From NCBI GenBank assembly GCA_910577445.1, contig CAJTMZ010000085.1, forward strand, positions 792 through 16,265: DNA of 15,474 bases, written 5' to 3'. Position numbers and translations under genes: made by a program. The notes under the pieces were generated by a model. It saw nothing but the letters and a program-made list of their open reading frames with translations. It had not been told where the DNA came from and did not search any database. The DNA is from an uncultured Lachnospiraceae bacterium. Lineage in GTDB: Bacteria; Bacillota; Clostridia; Lachnospirales; Lachnospiraceae. Positions 1-7,378 of the stretch are shown piece by piece (position 1 is the first letter of the stretch; each line of letters starts with the position of its first letter).

Positions 1-1049
1 ATATAAAAAAGTATGCGCCTATCGCGGCCGGTTTTCTGGCGGTTTTCATACTGCTTGTTACGGGGATAAGCGTTTTTCTGGGAAAAGTATCGGATAATCG
101 GAAGCTGAAGGAAGCCGGCGACAGCGTGGAAAGAGCGGCTGCGGCGTTTAGGAGCATTGATTTTTCGCAAATCGGGGAATCGGGAATCCCCATGGCGGGC
201 AATCTGGCGTTAGAAGAAGAAAACAGCGAACAGCATAAGGTTTATTCGGCGGAAAGCACTGCCGACACGCTGCAGCTTGGCGAGGGGGATATAGTCAGCG
301 AGTACGCCGTTTTGATTGATTTGGACAGCGGCGAAATTTTGGCGGAGCGCAACGCCCATGTGAAGATGAATCCGGCCTCCATGACCAAGATTCTCACGGC
401 CCTTGTGGCGGCGGAGCAGGTGGAGGATTTGGAGGATAAGCTGACAATCACCCGGGAAATTACGGATTACGGCTACATCAATGACTGCAGCAGCGCCGGT
501 TTTGTGATTGACGAGAGGGTCAGCGTGCGTGATTTGCTTTACGGGACGATTCTGCCCTCGGGGGCGGACGCGGCGGTAGGGCTTGCGGTTTATGTTTCCG
601 GAAGTCAGGAGGCGTTCGTGGAGCTGATGAATGAAAAGATTAAGGAGCTGGGTCTGTCAGAGACGGCGCATTTTACCAACTGTGTGGGCGTTTTTGATGA
701 AAATCACTACTGCACGGCTTACGATATCGCCATGATGTTAGAGGCGGCCATTGACAACGAGATTTGCCGGGAGGTGATGTCCACCCGGATTTATACCACG
801 GCAAAGACGCCGCAGAACCCGGAGGGATTAGAACTTTCCAACTGGTTTATCCGGCGGATTGAGGATAAGGACAGCGGCGGAAAGGTTCTTGGCGGCAAAA
901 CCGGTTATGTGGCCCAGTCGGGCAACTGCGCGGCCAGCTTTGCGACGCTGGATAACGGCAGGAATCTGGTATGCGTGACGGCAAACGCCAGCGGGAAGTG
1001 GCGCTGTATCGAGGACCATGTGAAGCTGTACAGTCAGTTTTCCGGATAA
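1..1049 (+). CDS. D-alanyl-D-alanine carboxypeptidase (S11 family), 5' partial
   Basis: This is a penicillin-binding-type serine peptidase that trims the terminal D-Ala from peptidoglycan stem peptides outside the membrane. The frame is open to the left edge, with codons starting at base 3. The first visible residues form a hydrophobic membrane or signal segment (about bases 21-84), so the true start lies just outside the window. The GTG at 126 is internal and would remove that segment. Numbering from that GTG, the catalytic SxxK motif is S85-M-T-K88, the KTG motif is K258-T-G260, and the usual SxN position reads S145-G-A147 rather than S-G-N. The chain ends soon after the KTG domain, so there is no PBP5-type C-terminal beta domain. 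A hairpin follows the TAA stop and rarA begins 65 bases later. The family call is secure; the exact peptide substrate is inferred. Confidence 0.9.
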   Translation, partial: IKKYAPIAAGFLAVFILLVTGISVFLGKVSDNRKLKEAGDSVERAAAAFRSIDFSQIGESGIPMAGNLALEEENSEQHKVYSAESTADTLQLGEGDIVSEYAVLIDLDSGEILAERNAHVKMNPASMTKILTALVAAEQVEDLEDKLTITREITDYGYINDCSSAGFVIDERVSVRDLLYGTILPSGADAAVGLAVYVSGSQEAFVELMNEKIKELGLSETAHFTNCVGVFDENHYCTAYDIAMMLEAAIDNEICREVMSTRIYTTAKTPQNPEGLELSNWFIRRIEDKDSGGKVLGGKTGYVAQSGNCAASFATLDNGRNLVCVTANASGKWRCIEDHVKLYSQFSG

Positions 1050-1050
1050 A

Positions 1051-1096
1051 GCCGCTTGTCTGCCTGCCGGCAGGCATGATAAGATGAGAAAGCGGC
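1051..1096. repeat. Nested palindrome between the carboxypeptidase and rarA
   Basis: A perfect 16-base palindrome, TGCCTGCCGGCAGGCA, lies at 1061-1076. Around it, CTTGTC (1055-1060) pairs with GATAAG (1078-1083) with one G-T wobble, and GCCGCTT (1051-1057) can alternatively pair with AAGCGGC (1090-1096). No T-run follows, so it is not a standard intrinsic terminator. It fills nearly the whole gap between the two genes. It may be a member of a dispersed intergenic palindrome family, but only one copy is in this window. Confidence 0.6.
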
Positions 1097-1114
1097 GCAG
1101 AAATGGGGATAAAA

Positions 1115-2443
1115 ATGGATTTATTTGAATATATGAGAGCCTCCAATATGGAAAAGGAGTCTCCTTTAGCGGCAAGAATCCGTCCGTCCACGCTGGACGA
1201 GGTGGTGGGACAGCAGCATATTATAGGGAAGGACAAGCTTTTGTACCGGGCAATCCGGGCGGATAAGCTCAGCTCCCTGATTTTTTACGGGCCTCCCGGC
1301 ACGGGGAAAACAACCCTTGCCAGAGTGATTGCCAATACCACCAGCGCGGAGTTTACTCAGATTAACGCTACGGTAGCCGGAAAAAAGGACATGGAAGAGG
1401 TGGTAAAAGCCGCTAAGGACACCATGGGAATGTACGGAAAGCGCACCATTCTTTTCATAGACGAGATTCACCGTTTCAACAAGGGGCAGCAGGATTATCT
1501 TCTTCCCTTTGTGGAGGACGGCACATTGATACTGATTGGCGCGACCACAGAAAATCCATATTTTGAGGTAAACGGCGCTCTGATATCCCGCTCCATTATT
1601 TTTGAACTGAAATCCCTTGAAAAGGAGGATATTAAAGAGCTGCTCAAAAGAGCCGTCTGCGATACGGAAAAGGGCATGGGGGCCTACGACGCGGTTCTTG
1701 AACAGGACGCCATGGAGTTTCTGGCGGATATGGCCGGCGGGGACGCAAGGCATGCCCTGAACGCCATAGAACTTGGGATTATGACCACCGACCGCTCAGA
1801 GGACGGAAAGATACATATCACGCTGGAGGTGGCGAAAGAGTGCGTCCAGAAGCGGGTAATCCGCTACGACAAGACGGGAGATAACCATTACGACACCATT
1901 TCCGCCTTTATCAAAAGTATGAGAGGCTCCGACCCGGACGCGGCGGTGTACTATCTGGCCAGAATGCTTTACGCGGGAGAGAGCGTCACCTTTGTGGCAA
2001 GGCGGATAATGATTTGCGCAGCCGAGGACGTGGGGAATGCGGACCCTCAGGCTCTTTCCGTCGCGGTCAGCGCGTCCCTTGCGGCGGAGCGGGTGGGAAT
2101 GCCGGAGGCGCAGATTATTCTTTCGGAGGCGGCGATTTATGTTGCCTGCGCGCCCAAGAGCAACGCCTGCGTACAGGCCATAGGGGAAGCGATGAAAGCG
2201 GTGGAGGAAAAGGGCAATCTGTCCATTCCGGTGCATCTGCAGGACGCCCACTATAAGGGAGCGGCAAAGTTAGGGCACGGACGGGGATACCTCTATGCGC
2301 ACGATTATCCGAACCATTATGTGGAACAGCAGTATCTTCCCTACGAGCTGAGCGGAAAAGAATTTTATCGTCCGTCGGGCAACGGCTACGAGGTGAAAAT
2401 AAAAGAGCACATGAAGCGCCTTAAGGGGACGGACGGGCCGTAA
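1115..2443 (+). CDS. rarA: Replication-associated recombination protein A (RarA/MgsA), AAA+ ATPase
   Basis: RarA is a clamp-loader-like AAA+ ATPase that acts at stalled or damaged replication forks with SSB and recombination proteins in the cytoplasm. The 442-residue product has Walker A GPPGTGKT (residues 59-66), Walker B LFIDEIHRF (113-121), the sensor-1 stretch GATTENP (142-148) and the C-terminal helical tetramerisation part with the family sequence around SNACVQAI. Length is normal for the family. I chose ATG 1115 because GGGG at 1105-1108 sits at a usable distance and because homologues begin with MDLF-Y-M; an in-frame ATG at 1103 would add four residues (MGIK). It is co-directional with its neighbours. 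The family assignment is firm; I see nothing odd in the protein. Confidence 0.95.
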   Translation: MDLFEYMRASNMEKESPLAARIRPSTLDEVVGQQHIIGKDKLLYRAIRADKLSSLIFYGPPGTGKTTLARVIANTTSAEFTQINATVAGKKDMEEVVKAAKDTMGMYGKRTILFIDEIHRFNKGQQDYLLPFVEDGTLILIGATTENPYFEVNGALISRSIIFELKSLEKEDIKELLKRAVCDTEKGMGAYDAVLEQDAMEFLADMAGGDARHALNAIELGIMTTDRSEDGKIHITLEVAKECVQKRVIRYDKTGDNHYDTISAFIKSMRGSDPDAAVYYLARMLYAGESVTFVARRIMICAAEDVGNADPQALSVAVSASLAAERVGMPEAQIILSEAAIYVACAPKSNACVQAIGEAMKAVEEKGNLSIPVHLQDAHYKGAAKLGHGRGYLYAHDYPNHYVEQQYLPYELSGKEFYRPSGNGYEVKIKEHMKRLKGTDGP

Positions 2444-2518
2444 TATGCGCGGCGTATGCAAACTCCGTTCTGCGGAAGGAAAGTATGGAAAAGAGGAAAG
2501 ATTGAAAAGAGGGTAAAT

Positions 2519-4504
2519 ATGGATTTAAAAACCGGAAAGAGAAAAAAACCGGCGAAGGAAATAAAGAGAAAGATAGCGGCAAACAAAGAGAGAAAGGCCA
2601 GAAAGGCGGAAAAAGCCGGGAAAGCGGAGAATGGCCGGAAGAAGGAGAAGGATGGGAACGCGCTAAAGCCGGGAAAAGCGGAGAAAACCGGAAAGGGCGC
2701 GAAAAGGGCCGGCGCGGGGAAGCGTACAGGCTGGCTTTTTGCGGGCGCGGGGCTTTTGGCCGCCGCCGCGGGCCTTATCCTGTTTTTTATGACCCGTTCC
2801 TGGCAGGAGGAAGCAGAAGAACTGCCGGAGATAAAGCCCCCGGAGATAACGGACAGCGTGGAACCGGTGCTTCCGGAGGAAGATATGGGCGAGGATGTGA
2901 CGGACCATATCGTGACGGCCGGAAATGCAGTGTGGGAATCCTTTAAGAAAAGACCCGAGAGCCACGAGCTGACGGCCGAAAATACCGCCAATTTTGCCAG
3001 CATAACGGAATGTGTGATTAATCCCAAAACCCAGCGGGTTTCTGTTACCGCGGAGGGAGACGGGATTCCCAAAAGCGACGACAAGTATTATTACCTTTTT
3101 GCGCTGAATACCTATGACACGGAAATTCCCGAGGGAAGCGAGTATCTTGACAGGGATTACAAGGACAGCACCGTCAGTCTTTCCACTGCCCTGAACCATA
3201 ACCATTCCGGGAGCAAACTCTATAAAAAGTTTGCCATCGCGGTAAAAAAAGACGGGAATTACGTACAGGTGAGCACGCCCAGCTATATCACGAACCCGGA
3301 GTCGATTGCAAAATACTCGTCGGTGTTCCAGCAGCCGGCGTCTATAAAGGGGCTTTTAGTGGACCCCAACAGGCTGCGGGGAAACGAGCTGGACGATTTG
3401 GGAGTAAAGCAGGCAGCCTACAATATTCCTGTGGCAAGGCTTCTTGGGCCTACCAGCAATCCGGCTTACCCGACGATTCAATACACCTACAACGGCAGGA
3501 CCTATACCATAAACGGTCAGGTGGTTGCGGAATACGATTTGGTTTTCGGAACCCTGACGGCCAAGGGAATCACCACGACGGCTATTATACTGAACAATTA
3601 TTCCGGCGCGTATCCTCAGCTTACCCATCCAAAGGCCAGGAGCGGCAGCACCGCGCCCTATACCATGTTTAACGGCGCGGAGGAATCCGGCGTGGAATAT
3701 ATAGCGGCCATCGCCACTTTCCTTGCGGAGCGCTACTCGGGAAACGCCCACGGAAGAATTTCCAACTGGATTATCGCCAACGAGATTAACGCCCGCAAAG
3801 AGTGGAATTATATGGCCCATGTGGATATTGAAACCTATGTGGAGGAATATGCGAGGGCGTTCAGGGTATTTTACACGGCAATCAAGAGCGTGAGCAGCAG
3901 CGCCAGAGTTTATATTTCCTTAGACCAGCAGTGGGACAGAAACATCAAAAACAATACCAACTATGACGGCAGGGACATCCTGGATGTATTCAACAGAAAT
4001 ATTTCCTCCAAGGGAAATATCGACTGGGGACTGGCCCAGCACCCGTATAACGTTCCGCTTACGGAACCGAGAATCTGGAAACCGTCCAACTATGTAAAGC
4101 ATAACGCGGGAACGTCCATGATAAGTATGGAAAATATAGAGGTTCTGATTCAGTATATGCGGCAGCCACAGTTCCTTAACAACAGCGGACAGGTGCGGAG
4201 CATACTGCTCAGTGAGCTGGGATACACTTCCACAGGGGGACAGGCTCTGCAAGCGGCGGCTTTTGCCTATGCCTATTATAAAATGGAAGCCTACAGCGAT
4301 ATCGACGGCTTTTTGCTGAACCGGCAGACAGACGCGGGGGAAGAAGTGGCTCAGGGACTTGCCTTCGGATTAAACGACACGGGAGGAGGCCGAAAGCAGC
4401 TTTACGAAGTGTTTAAGTATATCGACACGCCCAATCACGCGGCATATACGGATTTTGCAAAAGAGATTATCGGGATATCAAGCTGGAGTGAGATTATTCG
4501 ATAG
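2519..4504 (+). CDS. Membrane-anchored DUF5722-like protein, probable glycoside-hydrolase fold
   Basis: The 661-residue protein has three parts: a very basic Lys/Ala/Gly-rich cytoplasmic N-terminus (residues 2-69), one transmembrane helix (about 71-91), and a large extracellular domain. The domain resembles DUF5722 (recalled family, not searched). It carries ANEIN with E422 and LLSELGY with E566, spaced like the acid/base and nucleophile glutamates at strands 4 and 7 of clan GH-A TIM-barrel glycosidases; AQHPYN near 507-512 would fit another active-site strand. The catalytic role is therefore inferred. ATG 2519 is preferred because GAGGG (2509-2513) lies five bases ahead; an in-frame ATG at 2456 would add 21 residues without a good ribosome site. 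It could be a surface carbohydrate-active enzyme. The gene ends at a bidirectional terminator. Confidence 0.75.
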   Translation: MDLKTGKRKKPAKEIKRKIAANKERKARKAEKAGKAENGRKKEKDGNALKPGKAEKTGKGAKRAGAGKRTGWLFAGAGLLAAAAGLILFFMTRSWQEEAEELPEIKPPEITDSVEPVLPEEDMGEDVTDHIVTAGNAVWESFKKRPESHELTAENTANFASITECVINPKTQRVSVTAEGDGIPKSDDKYYYLFALNTYDTEIPEGSEYLDRDYKDSTVSLSTALNHNHSGSKLYKKFAIAVKKDGNYVQVSTPSYITNPESIAKYSSVFQQPASIKGLLVDPNRLRGNELDDLGVKQAAYNIPVARLLGPTSNPAYPTIQYTYNGRTYTINGQVVAEYDLVFGTLTAKGITTTAIILNNYSGAYPQLTHPKARSGSTAPYTMFNGAEESGVEYIAAIATFLAERYSGNAHGRISNWIIANEINARKEWNYMAHVDIETYVEEYARAFRVFYTAIKSVSSSARVYISLDQQWDRNIKNNTNYDGRDILDVFNRNISSKGNIDWGLAQHPYNVPLTEPRIWKPSNYVKHNAGTSMISMENIEVLIQYMRQPQFLNNSGQVRSILLSELGYTSTGGQALQAAAFAYAYYKMEAYSDIDGFLLNRQTDAGEEVAQGLAFGLNDTGGGRKQLYEVFKYIDTPNHAAYTDFAKEIIGISSWSEIIR

Positions 4505-4539
4505 GGCTTCAGGAAAATTTTGGGAGAGTAAGAGGAATA

Positions 4540-4576
4540 AAAAAGCAGGCATCTTACATTGCGGTGCCTGCTTTTT
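4540..4576. terminator. Bidirectional intrinsic terminator between convergent genes
   Basis: AAAAAGCAGGCA (4540-4551) pairs perfectly with TGCCTGCTTTTT (4565-4576) around a 13-base loop. The G+C-rich core is flanked by A on the left and T on the right, so either strand gives a hairpin followed by U. It lies just after the + strand DUF5722-like gene and just after the end of the minus-strand DUF4364 gene, where a shared terminator is expected. Confidence 0.9.
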
Positions 4577-4601
4577 ACCGTTTTGCGCAGAGCGCGGGAT
4601 G

Positions 4602-5120
4602 TCAGTTTAATAGCTGCGACATCAGATACTGGTAAATTTCCTGATTCCGGTTTTGCCAGTTGTCGCAGATGGTGGCGGCAGTGTCCTCTAAGGGGACCGA
4701 CAGCGTTAAATCAACCAGAGTGATTCCCTTGTCCGCGGCGATAAGCCTGGCTTCGTATTCGCCGGAGGCCGCCTTGCGGTAGCTTGCAAGAACGGAGTTC
4801 TCGTTGCGGAGCTCAAAGCCGTGTTCTTTCAGGAACGCGTCGATATCGGTTCTGATATCCCTGTCAATCTGATTCTTAAAATAATTAAGCGTCTGGCACC
4901 CCTCGTCCGTAATGCTCAGGTAGGAACGGTTCCTTGCCGTCACGGAGGTAAGGAGGCCGTCGTCAATCAGCTCTCCGACTGCCTGCTGTAAGTTGAGGAA
5001 GTTGGTGGTGTATTCCCTGTTTAAAAGAAAATCCGTAACCTGCGTTCTGGTCAGGGGAAAGCCGGAACGCTCCAGCATATATAAGACAATTAATTTATAT
5101 AAGGTAATGGGCTCCTGCAT
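4602..5120 (-). CDS. DUF4364 family winged-helix protein
   Basis: This 172-residue protein matches the clostridial DUF4364 pattern: an N-terminal winged-helix-like region (about residues 5-70, including LYKLIVLYMLER, the TRTQVTDFLL helix and GLL wing region) followed by an alpha/beta domain of unknown role. It probably binds DNA as a regulator, but target and signal are unknown. There is no signal peptide or membrane helix. On the minus strand, AAGGA lies just ahead of the ATG at 5118-5120. It starts 28 bases after the malic enzyme stop, so the two are probably co-transcribed. Whether it regulates malate metabolism is open. The family assignment is from memory of its characteristic N-terminus. 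Confidence 0.8.
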   Translation of the reverse strand: MQEPITLYKLIVLYMLERSGFPLTRTQVTDFLLNREYTTNFLNLQQAVGELIDDGLLTSVTARNRSYLSITDEGCQTLNYFKNQIDRDIRTDIDAFLKEHGFELRNENSVLASYRKAASGEYEARLIAADKGITLVDLTLSVPLEDTAATICDNWQNRNQEIYQYLMSQLLN

Positions 5121-5148
5121 TTCCTTTCTCCTTTTGCTGCTTTCTGCG

Positions 5149-6297
5149 TCAGCGGATGTGCGCTTTCACGGCCTCGGCCACAAGCTCGGCCACTTTCGGG
5201 TTAAAGGCCTCCGGGATAATATTCTCTTCATTTAATTCCCTGTCGGGCACCAGGGAGGCGATTGCAGTGGCTGCGGCAAGCTTCATTTCTTCCGTAATCC
5301 GGGACGCCCGTCCCTCAAGAGCGCCTTTAAAAATACCGGGGAAGGCGACCACGTTGTTAATCTGGTTGGGGAAATCGCTTCGTCCGGTTCCAACGATTCT
5401 CGCGCCGGCGGCCTTTGCCTCATCCGGCATAATTTCCGGCACGGGATTTGCCATGGCAAACAAAACGGCGTCCTTATTCATGGAAGAAACCATCTGCGGC
5501 GTGACAATGCCGGGAGCGGAGACGCCCACGAAGATGTCCGCGCCCTTAAGGGCGTCCGAAAGGGTTCCGGTTTTGCCGGATAGGTTGGTAAGAACCGCCA
5601 TTTTTTCCTGCATCCAGTTAAGACTCTGGGAATCCTTTGAAATGATGCCGGCTTTATCGCACATGATAATGTCGGAAAATCCGTAGGTGAGGAGGAGCCT
5701 GGTGATGGCAACGCCGGCGCTGCCGGCTCCGTTTACCACGACGCGGCAGTCTTCTTTTGCTTTTCCCACTACCTTAAGGGCATTGATGATACCCGCCAGA
5801 ACCACGATAGCCGTCCCGTGTTGGTCGTCGTGAAAGACGGGAATATCCAGAATTTCCTTCAGCCGCTCTTCAATTTCAAAGCAGCGGGGAGCGCTGATGT
5901 CCTCCAGATTAATGCCGCCGAAGCCGGGGGCTATGTAGGTAACCGCTTTGATAATCTCCTCCGTATCCTGGGTGTCCAGACAGATGGGAACCGCGTTTAC
6001 GCCGCCAAATTCCTTAAAAAGAACCGCCTTTCCCTCCATAACGGGCATGGCGGCGTGAGGGCCGATATTGCCGAGGCCGAGAACGGCGCTTCCGTCGGAG
6101 ACGACCGCTATGGTGTTGGCCTTCATGGTGTATTTGTAGGCCAAATCCTTATCCTTTGCAATCACCTTGCATGGCTCCGCCACGCCGGGGGTGTAGGCGA
6201 TTGCCAAATCTTCCCTTGTTTTAACGGGGGTTTTGGATATGGTTTCCAGCTTGCCGTTCCACTTTTCATGGAGGGCAAGCGCTTTATTTTCATTCAT
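5149..6297 (-). CDS. NAD(P)-dependent malic enzyme, short form
   Basis: Malic enzyme oxidatively decarboxylates L-malate to pyruvate and CO2 with NAD(P), in the cytoplasm. The 382-residue chain has the catalytic Tyr in AYTPGVAEPC (Y35), the catalytic Lys in MEGKAV (K90), the metal ligands in LEDISAP (E132, D133) and FHDDQHGTA (D157/D158), and a Rossmann GAGSAG (190-195). ANPVPEI (283-289) is the usual substrate/cofactor stretch. It lacks the C-terminal phosphotransacetylase-like domain of long MaeB enzymes, so it is the small form typical of Firmicutes (YtsJ-like). Cofactor preference cannot be read reliably. A promoter lies upstream at 6375-6403. The family call is secure. Confidence 0.95.
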   Translation of the reverse strand: MNENKALALHEKWNGKLETISKTPVKTREDLAIAYTPGVAEPCKVIAKDKDLAYKYTMKANTIAVVSDGSAVLGLGNIGPHAAMPVMEGKAVLFKEFGGVNAVPICLDTQDTEEIIKAVTYIAPGFGGINLEDISAPRCFEIEERLKEILDIPVFHDDQHGTAIVVLAGIINALKVVGKAKEDCRVVVNGAGSAGVAITRLLLTYGFSDIIMCDKAGIISKDSQSLNWMQEKMAVLTNLSGKTGTLSDALKGADIFVGVSAPGIVTPQMVSSMNKDAVLFAMANPVPEIMPDEAKAAGARIVGTGRSDFPNQINNVVAFPGIFKGALEGRASRITEEMKLAAATAIASLVPDRELNEENIIPEAFNPKVAELVAEAVKAHIR

Positions 6298-6374
6298 AAT
6301 AAGTACCTCGCTTTGCTCTAAAAGTCTGTTGCCGGGCGCTGCTTTGGGCTACGCTTAACCGGCGCGCTTCTTAT

Positions 6375-6403
6375 ATCATATAATAAAATTTTCGGGGATG
6401 CAA
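6375..6403 (-). promoter_or_regulatory. Predicted sigma-A promoter for the malic enzyme/DUF4364 transcript
   Basis: Read on the minus strand, TTGCAT (6398-6403) and TATGAT (6375-6380) are separated by exactly 17 bases. Transcription would start near 6368, giving an untranslated leader of about 70 bases before the ATG at 6297. Consensus match and spacing are good; there is no experimental support. Confidence 0.65.
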
Positions 6404-6412
6404 TTCTTTTTA

Positions 6413-6439
6413 CGGCGCTGCGCGGAGCGCCGGGTTTTT
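6413..6439 (+). terminator. GC-rich hairpin with T-run in the divergent intergenic region
   Basis: CGGCGCT (6413-6419) pairs with AGCGCCG (6426-6432), followed by GG and five T (6435-6439). It has the form of a + strand intrinsic terminator but lies upstream of the + promoter, so it would stop only antisense or read-through transcripts and insulate the polysaccharide operon. A protein-binding role is equally possible. Confidence 0.4.
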
Positions 6440-6453
6440 GTAATATAAATTCC

Positions 6454-6482
6454 TTGCAAAATAATATGTGAAATATTATAAT
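6454..6482 (+). promoter_or_regulatory. Predicted sigma-A promoter of the polysaccharide operon
   Basis: TTGCAA (6454-6459) and a perfect TATAAT (6477-6482) are separated by 17 bases. The start point would be near 6489, which places the ATG at 6484 upstream of the transcript and leaves a leader of about 130 bases before the cpsB-like start at 6619. This is the best promoter I can find in the window. Confidence 0.75.
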
Positions 6483-6488
6483 AATGAA

Positions 6489-6618
6489 ACGTATAGATTA
6501 TGCTACGTCAGACTATGTATGGTCTGCGCCGGAAAAGATTGAAAATCAAAAATTTTCAATCTGGAGATTTGTGCTATGCGCAAAGTCTCCGGCTTTGGAC
6601 AGGAGCATGGTTATAAAA
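6489..6618 (+). promoter_or_regulatory. Structured 5' leader of the polysaccharide operon
   Basis: Three successive hairpins can form in the predicted leader RNA: CAGACTA/TGGTCTG (6509-6515 with 6520-6526, loop TGTA, one G-T pair); GATTGAAAAT/ATTTTCAATC (6537-6546 with 6552-6561); and GGAGA plus TTTGTGC paired with GCGCAAA plus TCTCC (6563-6590, one bulged G). None is followed by a U-run, so a simple terminator is unlikely. AGGAG at 6601-6605 precedes the start codons. Hairpins 2 and 3 recur at 8105-8164. Polysaccharide operons in Firmicutes are known to use leader RNA antitermination (EAR in Bacillus, LoaP-dependent hairpins), but no sequence match to those is claimed. Confidence 0.55.
6537..6591 (+). 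repeat. Two-hairpin repeat element, copy 1
   Basis: A perfect 10-base stem (GATTGAAAAT, loop CAAAA, ATTTTCAATC) is followed directly by a second stem built on TTTGTGC and GCGCAAA, with outer arms GGAGA and TCTCC. Copy 2 at 8105-8164 has the identical first stem and a related second stem. It lies in the operon leader. Confidence 0.75.
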
Positions 6619-7356
6619 ATGGAAAATTATATCGATATTCATTCTCATATTCTGCCGGGAGTTGACGACGGCGCCGGCAGTATGGAGATGAGTCTGGAAA
6701 TGCTGCGTATGGCGGACGGAGACGGAATCGTCGGGATTATCCTTACGCCTCACAGTAAGCCCTGGCACAGACGCAGAAACTGTGTCGAGATAGCGGCCGA
6801 AGCAGAACGGCTGCGGGATAAACTCCGGGAAGAGGGGCTTCTTATTAAATTATATACGGGAAATGAGCTGTATTACCGCAGCGGCCTGACGAGGGAGCTT
6901 GAAGACGGGCTGGCGGGGACGCTGGCTGGTTCCCGTTATGCGCTTGTGGAATTTGCGCCTTCGGCGGATTTTGATTTTATCAGGAAGGGCGTCTACGAAC
7001 TGCTGACCGGCGGATACCGTCCCGTTCTTGCTCACGCGGAACGGTATAGAAACCTGTGCGCTGACAAAAAAGGTGTGGCGGAACTGACAGCCATGGGCTG
7101 CTTTATGCAGGTGAACGCCGGAAGCGTCATGGGCAGATACGGATTTGGCGTCATGGGACTGACCCGGAAAATGCTGAAACAGGGGATGGTACATTTCATC
7201 GCTACGGACGCCCATGACGGGAAAAGACGACGTCCCTGCCTTTCGGAATGCGCGAAATACGTCGAGAAGAAATTCGGGGCGGACAGCAGCAGAAGATTGT
7301 TTTTCGACAATCCGCTGTGCGTGCTGAAGGATGAAGATATCACAATGACTACATAA
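6619..7356 (+). CDS. CpsB/YwqE-like PHP-domain protein-tyrosine phosphatase
   Basis: Manganese-dependent phosphatases of this family dephosphorylate the BY-kinase tyrosine tail and so tune capsule synthesis. The 245-residue product shows the PHP metal-site motifs in order: DIHSHILPGVDDG (H8, H10, D16/D17), LTPH (H45), GNE (E83), LAHAERY (H139, where family members usually have H-P-E) and ATDAHD (D197, H199). It is cytoplasmic. Start choice: ATG 6619 matches the family N-terminus. ATG 6607, four codons earlier, is possible but lies only one base after AGGAG (6601-6605). ATG 6484 overlaps the predicted promoter and can be dismissed. It is the first gene of the operon, 22 bases before the CpsC-like gene. 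Confidence 0.88.
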   Translation: MENYIDIHSHILPGVDDGAGSMEMSLEMLRMADGDGIVGIILTPHSKPWHRRRNCVEIAAEAERLRDKLREEGLLIKLYTGNELYYRSGLTRELEDGLAGTLAGSRYALVEFAPSADFDFIRKGVYELLTGGYRPVLAHAERYRNLCADKKGVAELTAMGCFMQVNAGSVMGRYGFGVMGLTRKMLKQGMVHFIATDAHDGKRRRPCLSECAKYVEKKFGADSSRRLFFDNPLCVLKDEDITMTT

Positions 7357-7378
7357 AAGGAATCGGAAAGAAGACGGA

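Noticed and set aside
828..1236. Two minus-strand frames over the end of the carboxypeptidase
   Set aside because: Shadow frames running through the palindrome at 1061-1076; the recurring P-A-G-R-Q residues are just the palindrome translated.
2386..3084. Minus-strand open frame rich in Phe, Ala and Ser
   Set aside because: It is the mirror of the purine-rich Lys/Ala tail of the DUF5722-like gene; no ribosome site or domain.
6484..6618. N-terminal extension of the CpsB-like protein from ATG 6484
   Set aside because: The ATG directly follows the predicted TATAAT, the translation is not family-like, and the DNA forms three hairpins shared in part with a non-coding copy at 8105-8164.
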